From Ciona savignyi (lineage: Eukaryota > Chordata > Ascidiacea > Phlebobranchia > Cionidae), in assembly GCA_000149265.1 (NCBI GenBank), contig CH001357.1, positions 536,851 through 600,850 of the forward strand: a stretch of 64,000 bases of DNA, given 5' to 3'. The notes under the pieces were generated by a model. It had not been told where the DNA came from. It did not search any database and saw only the letters and a program-made list of their open reading frames with translations. Of this stretch, positions 11,615-24,621 are shown piece by piece (position 1 is the first letter of the stretch; the number at the start of each line of letters is the position of its first letter). The position numbers and the translations under genes are program-made.

Positions 11615-13032
11615 ATGGCATTAACTTAAACACGAGCGAGAAAGGAGCACAATATTATCATAAGCCACTACAGAGTAGTTTTAAAAACACGGCCTCCTGC
11701 TGCACAGGGTGATAACTGATATATGATATTGTAGAGTTGTTCCAGCAACCGCCGACTTGTTGATGTTGGTTGTCGACGGTGCTGGCTTGGGTTGGGGTGG
11801 TCCTTGGCTGCAGAGCGACGTCGGTTTCTTCTTTATTTTGCCGCTCTGCAGCACTCGGTATCTATATATAGATTTATCTGAAATATAAATTAAGTGAAGA
11901 ATAGTCGTTCTGAGAATCCTCGGCGGCCCAGGCCGAAACAAGTCGAGCATTAGGTGCTATCACTTGTGACCGTTTCGACTTGGGAGACGCCAAGGACTCC
12001 AATGCCGGGGAAGGTCGTGGTCAGTGGGGCGATGTGACGCTTCTCGAGCACGAAAAAGGGGCCCAAGCCCGAGGGACCTGTTAGGGTGGGGGTGAGGGCT
12101 GAAAAAATTTGAAAAAATAAAAATTTTGACAAAAAATAAATAAGTAAAGGTAAGTGCTAATTATGCCGGAGCTCTTCAATGCTCCGGCACTCGTTGGGGG
12201 ATGGTGGGGTGAGTTTTTGCGGCTGTATGTAGCCCCCGTCGTCAAGAGCAATATATATATATATATGTAGTTTTAAAAAAGAGAAAATTAAGGATGCAGG
12301 GGCCCCGAAGGTTTGCTCAAGAGGAGCGTGAGATTAGGTGGGCGCCCCTCTTGCCGCTAGAAGGGACGCAGGGCTGGTTCCCCTGAGCTGCACACCCTGT
12401 TTGTGTATATAAAAAAGATGCGATTCATTTTAAGTAAGTGCGAATATATGTAAAAATAGTGCAAGTTTATAAAAAATCTGTGTTTTTCAAATATAAAAAT
12501 GTGATACAAAAATTTTTTTTGGCGAAAAGCATCTTGTGGGGTACAAAAATATATTTAAAAAGTGCTACATATAAAAGATAAATAATATAAACAGGTCCCT
12601 ACGTGTGGGATGTGCAGCCCAGAGGCGAGTGGGGTGGGGGTGAAAAAAAGAAAAAATGACAAAAATCTATTGGGGGGAGTGAGGGTGCAAAGTCCAGCCG
12701 AGGATGTTATCTGACCAGGTCCTTTGGGATGCCGCCGGACCAGCGCAGCCAGATGTTGTGGCTACCCTCGACGCTGAGGTTGACCAATTGCTTGGCCAAC
12801 CTCGAGCGGCAGCCAGAGCAGTGTTGTTGGTCCTGCCCCAGCTGCCCAAGGAACCTACGACCAGTGCGTGCGACTCGACGGGCTTACGGTATAACTGCCG
12901 CAAGTTCGCACACAGCTGGTCGTATTTTTCGATCTTTTGCGCGGCTGACGTATCGAGGGCCGACGCGCAGGACTCAAATTGGGTACGTCACATCTGCGAC
13001 CACGACGGATCCGTCATGTCGACGGGCGACTA
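11615..13032 (-). mobile_element. 5'-truncated LINE (non-LTR retrotransposon), C-terminal ORF end plus 3' region
   Basis: A segment of alternating GC-rich and AT-rich tracts, unlike its surroundings, separates two parts of the duplicated block. On the minus strand at about 12990-12760 a frame reads EKYDQLCANLRQLYRKP then HALVVGSLGSWGRTN. This resembles the extreme C-terminus of site-specific-endonuclease LINE polyproteins, where a KYxPL..LR segment precedes a VVGSLG motif. The frame is lost soon after. The remaining ~1 kb downstream would be a 3' UTR. No target duplication was found. Family assignment is from memory of the motif. Confidence 0.45.
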
Positions 13033-13156
13033 TGTAAAATGGTAAATTTTTAACATTTTTGTAGTAATATGCCTAGTATTAGGCCTATAAACCTAATGTA
13101 CTCAACTGCACTGTATAAAATAATGAAAATCATTTATATTGCAGATTAGTCTAGTT

Positions 13157-13509
13157 CAGTTATTCCCAACCGCGGCTCCGAGAGCCGCATGCGGCTCCCA
13201 GCTAGCCTTCTTGCGGCTCTCATTGACCTTTGAAAATCCCCTAAAAATATGAGAATCTGATTCTAATAATAAAAAAAATAAAATTAGTATTCTAAAATTA
13301 CCCTTGATTAGTTTGAAGGCTGGGAAAAGAGATTTTACTTCATAGTTAAGATTAGAGACAAGGAAAGTTGTGAAAAGGCTGCTATTGTTACGTCACTGTT
13401 TTCTTAAAGCAGTGTGTTATCATGTTTTCATGAGTGTTTTCATGCGGCTCCATACGTATTCTAAAATTAGAAATTTGGCCCCGACACTAAAAAAGGTTGG
13501 GAACCACTG
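13157..13509. mobile_element. Non-autonomous hAT MITE with perfect 8-bp target duplication
   Basis: It begins cagttattcccaacc and ends ggttgggaaccactg, imperfect terminal inverted repeats (13 of 15 by eye). It is flanked by GTCTAGTT on both sides (13149-13156 and 13510-13517). Inner ends repeat gcggctc. There is no ORF. Block A lacks it at the homologous position near 7693, giving a natural empty site. Confidence 0.9.
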
Positions 13510-13534
13510 GTCTAGTTGGTTGTGTCCTTGGACA

Positions 13535-13645
13535 GGAATTTAGTGTCGAACCTATGATTAGCTCGTTATTAAGACCGACTTTTTTATTATGTTGGTCGGT
13601 ATAACGTATCGGTAGCGTTAACCATTCGGCCACATGACCGTACAA
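13535..13645 (-). repeat. Short tRNA-Ser-like SINE (block B)
   Basis: A single divergent unit homologous to the array at 7715-8195, with gtcggtataacgtatcggt and gttaaccattcggccaca. Confidence 0.7.
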
Positions 13646-14022
13646 GTCGACGAAATATGCATTGGGCCGACGTTGATGCCTCATCTAGCGCCGCCCTCAA
13701 CTACGTTTGTAGTTGACGCCATCGGGCCAACGACCCAGAATGGAATTCAGCTTATTGAAAAAAATGTCGGACATATTTTAAAATGTAATTGGACCAACGC
13801 ATACTGCTGACCGAAAATTGACATCCGACACGAGGACGATATGTGAAAAAAACGTGTGCTTTGATAATCTCCATCCCTAAACTTTCTAGACCACAAATCC
13901 AAATATAAACAAACTGCTTGCACAAATAAATCCTGATTTATTTATGATACCCACGCGTAATTATCAACTCAACAACACTTTAAACCATTTATCGCATGTT
14001 AGTTCGGTCTCTTATAGCAATG

Positions 14023-14256
14023 GATGTCATGTCAGTTGTGTCCTTGGGCAAAGCGCCTAAAGGACATTGCCTGCACCCAGCGGATTAATGGGTTCTACAA
14101 AATTAAAGGAACATGTGAATCATACACAACACACTATAATAACTCTAGTAACCCAATGGTGGGCGCGAGGTGATCTCACGATTGCCCGTGTGTTAACCCC
14201 CTTGGTTTTCCCACTCACGGGGATAAACATGAACATTCTATCCTACGTAAAAGTAT
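14023..14256 (+). repeat. Long SINE, 5'-truncated (block B)
   Basis: Counterpart of 8569-8802, with the same truncation point and a similar sequence through gataaacatgaac. Confidence 0.8.
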
Positions 14257-14871
14257 AAACAGGATGTGCAATTAAGCGTAAATAGTTTAGTTTATTTTTC
14301 TTTTTTCAATTTTCACGATAAAAAACGCAATAAAACAAAAATAGGTAAAAAAGTATACCTTTGAACCAATCAAGTAATAATGTCAGTTTAAAAAAAGAAT
14401 CTATTTTCTGCTATCAATGTATGCGACAAACAACAATAACGTAGTAATAAATGCCACTATTTAAATAAGGAAAACAATTTTTTTTCATTAAATACAAGTT
14501 TTAATGTAAGTATATAGGTACTTAAGAACAAACACTTTGCTCTTAAGGAAAAATATGCAGTTTTAGGAATACAGTGGATTACATGTAGTTGCAACGTATA
14601 ATGTTATATATTGAATTTTGCACAGTGTGGATATTTAGTTCTAATAGAGCAAGTAAACCGTATTGAAACTCAGGTAAAAGATTAAGGCAGGATCCTTGTC
14701 AGCATCAAGACCATTTTATATAATAATCGGTATATGAATTCGTCGCGTTAACAACTCGGCCACACGATCGTACCGATGGTAAATGTTTGTATCGTGATAG
14801 TGAATGTACCCTCACGTTTCATGTGTTAAAACAACATACGTAAAATGTAATTTAAAATGAAACACTGATAT

Positions 14872-14990
14872 AAACGGCTGTGTGGCCAAGTGGTTAAAGC
14901 GACCGATTCATATACTGCCCCATAAATAAAAAAAAAGGTCTTAGTAACGAGCCCATCGCGGGATAAAAACTTTGTCCGGTAAAAAAGCAC
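14872..14990 (+). repeat. Short tRNA-Ser-like SINE (block B)
   Basis: Counterpart of 9428-9548; an inverted partial copy lies at 14715-14775. Confidence 0.65.
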
Positions 14991-15122
14991 TGATAAACTA
15001 TAGTTCTAGGTAGTGGGAAAAATAGGAACAATATATTGGCAAAGCACAACATACAATCTCTACGTTTTATAAATGAAATATAACTGAACTGTGTGATAAA
15101 ACCATTCCGAGGTTCTGCGGTT

Positions 15123-18100
15123 TTATTCATATCGCTTTCTGTAGGTTCCTGGGACAGAAACATGCGCTCCAAGAACCAAATTATTTTCTTTGGTTACCTT
15201 CTTTTTAGACGTGTCTGTCGTCGTCTTTGTAATTTCGCTGGATTTCCGTGATCGCATCCGATTTAAAGGGGGAACTTCGAATATAAACTTTGGGGACTTT
15301 TTCGATTTCGTTCCGTCGCTAAATACACTTTTGTCTTGTTTAAACTGACTGATAGCTTGTGCCTTGTTGTACTTTTTTCGAATAGCGGTACGAATTTCGG
15401 AACTGAACACACAATATAGTAGAAATACAAAGAAACCTTGTAGACCGTTTAAGGTAGCGTTGATGTACATGAAAACCACCGAAGCTTCCACCGATTCGAT
15501 GCCTGCGATGTGGAAGGTTGTAAGTATGGATGGACGGTTTTCAATCTAGCTGTAGGAGTTGTCTAATTTTGTTATCGAGTTGGTTTCGAATCAGGGATCC
15601 GTAGTCTATTTTTTATTACAGTGAGTGCCTAATTAGGTCATTACAACCACTGTCTGGACTTGATACCTGATTCAAACACGCTTACGCTGTATGGGAAAGA
15701 TGCCCGTGGACAAACATTTAGCCAGCGACTGGCTTTGATCACATCACCGTTCGGGTGCCGGCATATTGCAAATAAGCCTATTGATCAAGCTATTCGCCCG
15801 TTTTCCTTCATTTTAGCTAACGTATATACTCACTATAGGCAAATTGTGCTAAAAGATACAGCTATTCCAAACCGCGTAAACGTGTATCACTCAGGTATCA
15901 AGCCCAGTAGACCCTCAATGAGATACTGACTGTAATGTGAGGAAAAACCGCTCACCCCATAGGCTATCAAAGCTTCTAATACAATACATTACCCATCACA
16001 TACACCAATCTGTGTGGAATGTTGCAATGTCGTTCAAGGAAACGATTCCAAATGACTCACCCACAAAGAAGCCCACGAACCACGGAATTCCTAATATGGG
16101 CAACAACACAAACACCGCTTTCGTTGCCGCAGTCACGTGGGAGAAACCGACGTCACTTTTCCTTTCCTCACTCGTATTGGCGCTCGGTTTCATACCCTCC
16201 GTATGCTTGCTCATCCTATACACGAAGTAAGCCATCCGAACCACCACCGCAAGGTTGATGAATAGTATCGTAGCTAGCGGGACGACCACAGCTCCGATCA
16301 TGACCCCGGAACCTGGCTTCACTGAACATCGATTGTATCGCGTCGCCAGTTGGTCGATGACGTAGTCAGGGTTCAAATCCATGTATGACTGCGTTGAAAA
16401 GCCGACAGCGACTGCGATGACGGTAATGGCACAGGGGATTCCCCAGCCTATAGCAAAACGAGCTATTGTATGCCAGGATTGCAGTTTGCTGATTAAACCT
16501 TTTTCCATCGTCTTCCAAACCAATGTAATCCCTTCTATCAATCCCCACATTCCTGTAAATACAAACTTGACCAAACAAAAAAAAACAACATAATATAATC
16601 AAATAACATGAAATAGAAATTGTAAATATAAACTCGATTTAGAATTATCGAGAATGTTTCTCTTTAGTAGAATGGTGCGACGCCTTTTTTATTCAAAGGT
16701 TGTGAGTTTAAAATAGGTCGCTAACTACTTAATTATGATGATATGTATATGTTTATGTTTATCTCTGTAAATGGGAAAACAAGGGATTCAAAGACAATTG
16801 TGAGATTACCTTGTGTCCGAGAAACGTATTAATTAACTATACAACACACTGTAATAACTCCGGTAACCCAACGATACCGGGGTGAGAATGCTCGCTTGTG
16901 TATTCCTCGGTAAATAAAACGAGAATAAAACATAAATATCTTATTCTCAACAAAAGTTTTAGGATAGGTTAGGATAATCATGTTTATCCCGGAGAATAGA
17001 AAAACCAAGGAGGTTAACACATGGGCAATCGTCAGATCACCTTGCGCCCACCGTCGGGTTACCAGAGTTATTGCAGTATGTTGTATATGGTACATACGGC
17101 CCTTTAATTTAGTAGAACCCATTAAACTGCTGGGTTCAAGCAATGTCCGTTAAGTATCTTGCCCAAGGACACAGCCGACTAGCTAGAGACCAATTTCGAA
17201 TCTGCAACCTTTCGGTTGAAAGGCGTCGCACTAAACCACCAGACTAACCATTTGGATTTTCTATTATTTTACTGAACTGAACATGTATAGAGATTAAATG
17301 TCTGGTTACCTGATGCCAGGAGAAAGAAATGTATAAGAACCGCCGCCATTTCGCAAAGTCGGAAGTTTATCATCAGAGGGTCGTGGAGCATAGAGAATAT
17401 ATGGAGTAACAAGAGAGCAATGGTTAAATTGATTTGGACGACGGTGCGGTCGCTTCTTAGCTTTTTTCTCACCACGCAAAGAATGACCAGAGTAGCGGAC
17501 AAACAAATGACGGAAATTCCTTCAGTTACAAACGACAAGATCTGAAAAGATGATAATACACGGGTTATATGCAAATATGGGAATAAAGAGGTTCGCCTGA
17601 GTTCGGTTGAAACTGTTCTTGGAACGTCGGGATAACCACCGATCCGATTCTTGCTTTTTTACAGACATTAGACCTTTTAGGGAACCTGTTGTTAGTAAGT
17701 ACAATACAAAAGAGAACTTAATCTTAAAATTTTGAATTCTATCACTGTTAATATGGCGTCGGTTGTGTGGGTTTTTACATTATTATGTTTTGACGACCTT
17801 TCAACTGAATATTTGTTGAATCGAAATGACTAAAAAGGCCACAGTCACATTTTGGAATATATGCCAACCGTAAGGACCGAAGCAAAGTGGCATGGTATCG
17901 CCGGTTTATAAAAGGGATGTAACTAAACTACATAAGTGGGAAAATAACAAGATTTGACTGTGGTTGTAGTCACTTAACTCATTTTTTACAAAATGATACT
18001 AACCTTCACACCGACTGGAACAGTGTACGAGGTAACTGATAGTAAAACAGCGAATGGAGTCAGATGGTCGCACGAACACTGGTGATGATTAGCGAATACG

Positions 18101-21100
18101 GTTGGGCTGCTTCTACAGCCAGTATTCGCAAAAGTTCCGCTTCCATAGTCGATGAATCTACAGTCGTATTGTCGTCTCTTGGTAACCCTTGCCGTTCGAA
18201 AGACAGAAAATTCCTCCGGAGTATATGTGGTCTTGAATGAGTTGTCAGTTGACAGGTTGAAATTGAAATTCACTGACGCCTGTAGTACATTTGATGACGC
18301 ATTTAAGGCGGTGATTGATATAACAGTTGGTTCATCCAAAATAAAACTGGTTGTTTTTAAATTTGTGTCTGGTATGGGCTCGAGCAATAGTTCCAAGTTT
18401 GTTTTGTTTTCTTTCGTTTGACTCGCAACTGTTATGAACGTATCAGTGTCTTTAATCCCGACTGGAATAATCCGGTTTAAACTGGTTTGAGTGAACCCGA
18501 TAAACGGTGTTGTCTCGTTAAACGCCGAACTTTCTTTTGGAGTGGATCGCCGAACTTGGATTTCAATTAGGGGATCTCCCGAATCCGGTACCGATTTGTT
18601 GCTAGCAAGAGCAAGCGCAATCAACCGGGCTTCTTTAGCTTGCAATAATTTCGCAATTTTCATTCGTTCTTTTGGAGGAGAAATTGCTGGATAGAAATAG
18701 ATGTTGAAAATAAACATAATCGTAAAAGAGCGTTGTTGAATATTTTTTATCGGGCCAAGTTACCTGAGCTATTACAGTGCGTGTTTGATTGACCGTTCAT
18801 TTAATTTAGTATAATCCACCGGGATTATAAGCAAAGTCCGTTAAGTGCATATTCTCAGGACACATTCGACTAGCTAGCGAGCAGTTTCGAACCTACAACC
18901 CTAACCCACCAAGCTAATCAGACGAAGTATAAAGAATTTTTACATTTTGTTCAACGAGCATAAAAACTTACCTGTCACGTTTGCAGCATTTGTAGTTGTC
19001 ATTGGTGCAGTAGGTGACGTTGTTCTGTCTTTTACTGGGAAACACAACGTCATAATACTATTTGTTACGATGGTATTTCTACGAAAGTTCTCTTTTATAG
19101 ATTTAAACATTCAATGTCGTAAAGTTAAAAATGTATGAATACGAGTGTGATAGTATAGCTATACAATTATATAGCTTACACACCAAGAATTTTAAATAAC
19201 TACACTTGCTAAATGATAACATCGTTTGTTTTTTTAGAATACTATTTTAATCTCTGGATAGACAACGACCGTATTTATAGGGTACAGTTATCAATTACCT
19301 CTTTTTCAGCGCTGTGTCGTCGATTTTATTATAAAAAAATTATATTTGAATAAGTCGGTTATGTTCTGGAATATTTTTGATGATTCTATTTGAATAAGTC
19401 GACCTATGTAGTAATATATTATAGAAGATTTTATTTGAAAAGGCGGTTTATGTAGTGGGATATTATATTTGAATAGGTCGTTTTTTTTACTTGCGGCGGA
19501 AATGTTTTGGAGATACCTGTTGTCGGTGAGACCTCGGTTAAAAGTGTTTCTGTGGCTGTTGTTGGTGTTCTAGTTGTTGGTTGATCACTTGTCCCGACTG
19601 AAATAAGGAAATCAGTTATTCGTTTTTTTCCTTTAAAAGTTTGACGGTCGAGTTAAAATTGCGTATACGAATATAATGGATGCGATATAATGCCCATACG
19701 CGAGAATCAAGTTTATTTTTTTAGCTTCATATTTTAAAGACTGTCGCTTTGTTAGGTTTCTACTTTTTTATAAAATGTTCTGTTGTGTGTTTTCATCGTG
19801 GAAACAAAAAAACTAAACTAAATTAAACTAAAACTAAGGGTAAATTAATGAACCAAATTCACTCGTGTTTGAATAACAATCAACGACCACTGGAAAGTAA
19901 TTAACACCAGTTAACTATAGGTGTTTTCATCGTGAAAACAAAAAGTAAGGTAAACTGATTTAAACAATTGCAGGGGAAATGTAAATGTAAAAAATTGCGG
20001 ATATATAAAGAAGTAGTACATTTTGTCAGATTACCGTTTTTACATTGTTTTTAATTATAGAACTTTACAATCACATTTGAAACCTCCGTTTAAATCCACT
20101 TTGTCGAAGCAGCACACGTTAACATTCTTTGTTCTGGTTTTAAATTCATGAACCAATTTCAATATCAAAAATGGTCTTAAGGATAAGCCCATAATGGGTT
20201 TAAAACTAAGCCAATTGATAAAAGAAAAAATTAGGTTGTTTAAATATCGTTTTTAAAACTAGGCCGGTTAGAAAAAGTAAAAATATTGTATGTTTAAATT
20301 TCGGTTTTAGTTTAAGTGCAATAATCCAAACCAGAAATAACTTGACAATCACACCTTTTCTGCAAATGAAGTATTCCACCAGATTACAATCCCGACTGTA
20401 CCATAAAGATGTCCCGTTCTTGTAAATATGCATCTGAACGCATTTAGTCTCCGTTGATGAGAAGCTAGGATCGGGTGTGGCGAAGTTTGTGTAGTTTTTG
20501 ACGGTTCTATCTAACCACATGTAGCTTGTGAACAAGGACGCCATACCTGTAAAGAAATAGGATAGGATATTCATGTTTATCCCCGTGAATGGGAAAACCA
20601 AGGGGGTTAACACACGGACAATCGTCAGATCACCTCGCGACCACCGCCGGGTTACCGAAGCTATTGCAGTGTGTTGTGTATGGTAGACATGTTCCTTCAA
20701 TTTAGTAGAACCCATTAATCCGCTGGGTTCAGGCAATGTGCGTTAAGTTCCTTCCCGAAGACACAGCTAGAGACCAGTTTTGTACCTTAAACCTTTCGGT
20801 TAAAAGGCGTATATCGTATTAGGACGAATCCAGCAAATTTCGATTAATTTTCATACGTCAATAAAAACATACCAATCCAATATATGGCGTCCGTGTTTTG
20901 ATTTTGACTCAAAATTACATTTTCTTCCTGAGCTGAACGAACGGAGGCTAAACTCTGGCCGACTGATGCGCAGAAAGTTAAAGCATCGTTGAAGGTTTTC
21001 TTTTCCGTCTTGTACATTTGGAACTGGTTTGCCGTGCCTTGAAATAATTAGAAGAATGAGCGTGTACTAGGATAGAAAAGAATAGGGATATTTATGTTGA

Positions 21101-22323
21101 TTCCATGAATGAGAAAACCAAGGGGGTTAACACATGGACATCGTCAGATTATCTTACGCCCATCGTCGAATTACATGAACTAGAACGCATTGTTTTGCTG
21201 GCTTCAGACAATATCCATTAAGTGCCTTGGCACAAGGACACAACAGACTAGCTAGTGACCAGTTTCGAAACTGCAACCCTTCGGCAAAAACGCGACGTAC
21301 TCAACCACCAAGCTAATCAGTCGGACAAATAAGCAAATACTATAAGCAAATCAAAGTTTTTTAAAGTAAACACCCCATAAACGTCATTTTAGAAATGTGA
21401 ACACAAAATGTCTAAACAATTCCGTTTAAAAGTGGAACGCTGTGACGTCATCGTTTTGGGAAATATACTTGACAACGGAAGTAAAATCTTTCCTTCCGTT
21501 GCCTAAACCACAGGTATAACCATGATTAGCACATGGCAACACCAAAATTGGTTGTAAAGTTAAGATTATAGTTGTAAAAGATAAGTGGAAAAGAAGACAA
21601 CTATGAAATAAAACTTTAGAACCTAGTTATAATCATGTCCTAAACACTAATCTCAAACCCAGAACTAACGTTAACTTTAGCCCCAGTCCTTACATTAACT
21701 TTGATTACCCACTATTTTTTTATAATTTAATTTGTCACTACCCCTTGTAAACTTTTATTTATATATTTTAAATTGGATTATTTTTCTAGTTTGTTAATAC
21801 GACGTGCAATACCCACATCTTAAAAACACAGCATAATAATTTCAACAACCCGACTGCGGGCACATGGGAATAGGTGTTTTAAAAATTCTCTGTTTGCTAT
21901 TATAAAAGACAGCTACCCCATAAACTAGGTGTAAATATTTACTCATTTTAAACCAAGAATAAGAAAGACATTTGTCTTGCAGACAATACCCCCGTGGCAG
22001 ATCTAGACATTGTTATTTTTAAATGAAAACTATACACATAACCTATTATGTTCTATTATTTTGTTTAATTTAAAAGTCTTAAAGCCTCCCACTTCCTGCC
22101 AGTACATATGTGTAAACCATGAATATAATTTCCGTTTAATATTAAATTACCAAGCGCTAAACTACAGCTGTATACAGAGTCTTAATTATAAATGCTGTAT
22201 ATTTATACTTGCTCTAAATATAATGACTCTTTTGAACTTAAAATTTAGAACACTTAGGTTATACTTACAATTATGCAGAGTTAGCATAAAACTAATAAAG
22301 AATACTTTCATTTTCAACATCAT
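15123..22323 (-). CDS. C-type-lectin adhesion GPCR, copy 2 (780 aa)
   Basis: A cell-surface receptor predicted to bind a ligand through a lectin domain and signal through a seven-helix core. Exons, minus strand: 22323-22269, 21037-20873, 20546-20355, 19597-19517, 19034-18972, 18686-18004, 17541-17310, 16552-16061, 15502-15123. They total 2343 nt with every junction in phase. Order: signal peptide (MMLKMKVFFISFML), C-type lectin domain about residues 19-137 with four cysteines (TFC, TKC, RDC, FIC), short Thr-rich stalk 138-185, GAIN domain and GPS (CSCDHLT, predicted cleavage Leu|Thr), TM1-TM7 and a basic tail. The usual calcium-site EPN/QPD and WND motifs are absent, so sugar binding is not assured. 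The GPS lacks the common Trp. Extracellular introns are mostly phase 1, as in shuffled modules. TM7 holds MYINATLNGLQGFFVFLLY. Paralogues: copy 3 (plus strand, 32-43 kb) and fragment copy 1. Confidence 0.9.
16961..17255 (-). repeat. Long SINE, full length, in receptor copy 2 intron
   Basis: It runs from an aggataggttaggat tail on the plus strand to the tRNA-like head ending ccaccagactaacc. A short scrambled SINE fragment precedes it at 16740-16910. The copy lies in the intron between the TM1 and TM3-6 exons. Confidence 0.85.
18749..18925 (-). repeat. Long SINE, partial and diverged, in receptor copy 2 intron
   Basis: It retains cgactagctagcgagcag, ccaccgggatta and ccaccaagctaatc, and lacks the tail end. 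Confidence 0.7.
20557..20815 (-). repeat. Long SINE in receptor copy 2 intron
   Basis: Well conserved from ggataggatattcatg to the head. It begins about 10 bases past the acceptor of the second lectin exon, so it has inserted almost onto the splice site. Confidence 0.8.
21066..21335 (-). repeat. Long SINE in receptor copy 2 intron
   Basis: A diverged copy with gagaaaaccaagggggttaac and cacaacagactagctag. It lies in the signal-exon intron, whose remainder (21.34-22.27 kb) holds a diverged MITE-core segment at 21580-21720 and otherwise nothing recognised. Confidence 0.75.
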
Positions 22324-22454
22324 TTCCCTCGATATCAAACGAAAAGCTTGTATCCTGGCAAAAGGTAGCTTGCAACCACACGACTTGTTAGGTTAATTAA
22401 GAACACTGTGTTTATTTAACGGTATTACGTAAATCCCTTACGTAGAACCTGTCA

Positions 22455-22463
22455 ATTACGTCA
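22455..22463 (-). promoter_or_regulatory. CRE-like site upstream of receptor copy 2
   Basis: TGACGTAAT on the gene strand, about 132 bases upstream of the ATG. Copy 3 has the identical nonamer 152 bases upstream of its ATG. Its role is inferred only from the motif and shared position. Confidence 0.35.
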
Positions 22464-22777
22464 CGCGGCGTTGCTGAATCATTTTTCAAAGAAACACAAA
22501 CCGTTAACACAACTAAGAAAAATATTTAACTTTTGTAAGGAATTGGTTATCCAATACATACGCTACTAACGGTAACGGAAATAGGCTTATTAAGCTAGAT
22601 ATAAATCGGTCGCGAAAACCAATTAGCCACACGACCGTTTATGTCATTTATTTAATACACTAAAATAGCTGCAGTACTCTGACGGTTTCCATGAGGGTAT
22701 TTTGCGATTGCCCGTGTCGTAACGTCATGTGTTTTAGCATTCAATTCACGTGTCCCATGGTTGACATAGCCGATATA

Positions 22778-23293
22778 CAGTGGAACCCCGCTTGGAGACT
22801 ACCTCGATAACACGACCACCTCACTATCAGGACCACTTTAGTGCGGCCCCAAATAATTTACATAAGTAATGCATTGCATTCTGTTTCAATAACGCGACCA
22901 CCCCGGTTTCCAGACCGGGACCGCCATATTTTGGTCCAAATCTTCAATTTTGACTCCGCTTAAGTGACTACATGTGCTAAATAATTTGCCTTTGTCACCA
23001 AAATAACAAGGTTAAATTTCTTTTATGATCAAAACAATAAGAATAAATGAACGCACACACAAAAAAATGTGCCAAACAGAAGTGAATCCTACAAGATAAA
23101 CTTCAGTATTAAATTCATTCTGCAGTATCTGATAAAAATAATGGCATTTGGTGAAAATTTAGTAAAAATGCAGACGTTTAAGCTACATATGACGACGACT
23201 TGCTGCAAATTAAAATTCACTAACACGACCACCCCGCTAACGCGACTGCTTGATCACGGTCCCATAGGTGGTCAGGTAAGCGGGGTTCTACTG
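22778..23293. mobile_element. pogo/Tigger-like Tc1-mariner MITE
   Basis: The ends CAGTGGAACCCCGCTT and AAGCGGGGTTCTACTG are near-perfect inverted repeats, each abutted by TA, the target duplication of this superfamily. The 516-bp interior has no transposase frame. Inner repeats of 'cacgaccaccccg' near both ends lengthen the inverted structure. Confidence 0.85.
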
Positions 23294-23611
23294 TATATGT
23301 AGGTTACCAATTCTACACAAAATGGTCTTGCTGGTGAGCACATTTTGAGTTCGCAACTTATACCAGTTAAAAAAAACATAATAATACGATAACTGCTCGC
23401 GCGATGGACCCTTAGCCGATAGCTTGTCATTTTTTTATAATTCCTGTAACTCGACTGTGGGAACGAGGTACACTAACAATGGCCTTTATTTTTTCAACTA
23501 CCTGTATTAAACACATCCTATAATTTGTTATTATAAACTAAAATTACTTTTGTCACCAAATACATTGCGTGTGTTAGTTCTATCACGTTACACTTTAATA
23601 TATTGTGCTAA

Positions 23612-23840
23612 ACTAGTCGGTTGTGTCTTTGGGCAAGGCACTTTACGGCTTACGGACATTGCCTGAACCCAGCGGAATAATGGGTTCTACTTAATTAAAG
23701 AAACGTGTCTATCATACACAGCACACTTCAATAACTCGTTAACCCGACGATGGGCGCAAGGTGATCTGACGATTGCCCGTGTGTTAACCCCCTTGGTTTT
23801 CACATTCACGGAGATAAACATGAATATCCTATCCTTCTAA
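23612..23840 (+). repeat. Long SINE, 5'-truncated
   Basis: It starts at ctagtcggttgtgtctttgg and ends with aacatgaatatcctatcc. Confidence 0.8.
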
Positions 23841-24261
23841 ATATTTTAGCTAAATAAACTTATTTGCCAACTGTTTAGCTGAATTTCGGGTTAAACCTCT
23901 ATAAACTTTACTAATCACATGTATAAGGATCTCAATTTACGAAAACTGTATGATAGCGACAAGACAAACCCTTAAACATAAAGTTTTATTTATAAAAAAA
24001 ACATGTAGTCCCGATACAGTATATATGTACTTTACATTATAGTATCCTTTATAATTCTTGAAACTCAAATGACGTTTTCTAATTGACATATTTGTCTGTG
24101 TGACCTCACAAGCTACTATATGACGCAAAAAGTTTGTGGCCAGAATAACTTCCATGTCTATAGTTGGCTTGATTAGAATAATTTCGTGCGCTTAGTATTT
24201 CCCATTACTTCCGTTAAGTTTTCCGGTAAGAAATACGTTTTGGTCCGTTAAAAAGTTTTTT

Positions 24262-24375
24262 TACTGGGCCAAGTTTCGGACCCATGATGGGCTCGTCACC
24301 AGGAACGTTTTTTTGTATAAGGGTCGGTATATGTATCGGTTGCGTTAACCATTTGGCCACACCACCGTACAACCG
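24262..24375 (-). repeat. Short tRNA-Ser-like SINE
   Basis: It holds gggccaagtttcggaccc, gtcggtatatgtatcggt and gttaaccatttggccac in reverse orientation. Confidence 0.75.
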
Positions 24376-24621
24376 TCCGTTATAAAGTATGTTCACATGC
24401 GACGCATTCTTTTAAACGCGCCGCCTTGCGTTTGTGTGCGTAAAATTCCGTACGTCACTCACCATACGGATTTAAACGGTTTAAATCGTACCGTACGTAA
24501 ACCGTTTTGTGGTACGGAACATAAGTTTTTGTCTTGTTGGTAAAATATATGGCTGGTTATCTAAGTTTTTGGGATAAAATAACCATGGAAAAATGCCTAA
24601 GGTTTATCCGGATTAAATTAT

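Larger units (their letters stand above)
13033..16790 (-). repeat. Segmental duplication, block B (paired with 7549-11335)
   Basis: Collinear partner of block A. It contains the last two functional exons of receptor copy 2 and differs from A mainly by the hAT MITE at 13157-13509 and by having a single SINE unit instead of the tandem array. Confidence 0.9.

Noticed and set aside
12704-13045. Plus-strand open frame of 113 codons in GC-rich DNA
   Set aside because: GC-rich sequence lacks stops in several frames; only the minus strand shows a recognisable LINE-type C-terminal motif.
18152-18694. Plus-strand open frames over the GAIN exon (also minus-strand ones at 38850-39395)
   Set aside because: They are antisense shadows of the conserved GAIN/GPS exon of each receptor copy.
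22010-22396. Plus-strand open frame of 128 codons
   Set aside because: It overlaps the signal-peptide exon and intron 1 of receptor copy 2 on the other strand and shows AT-rich, motif-free sequence.
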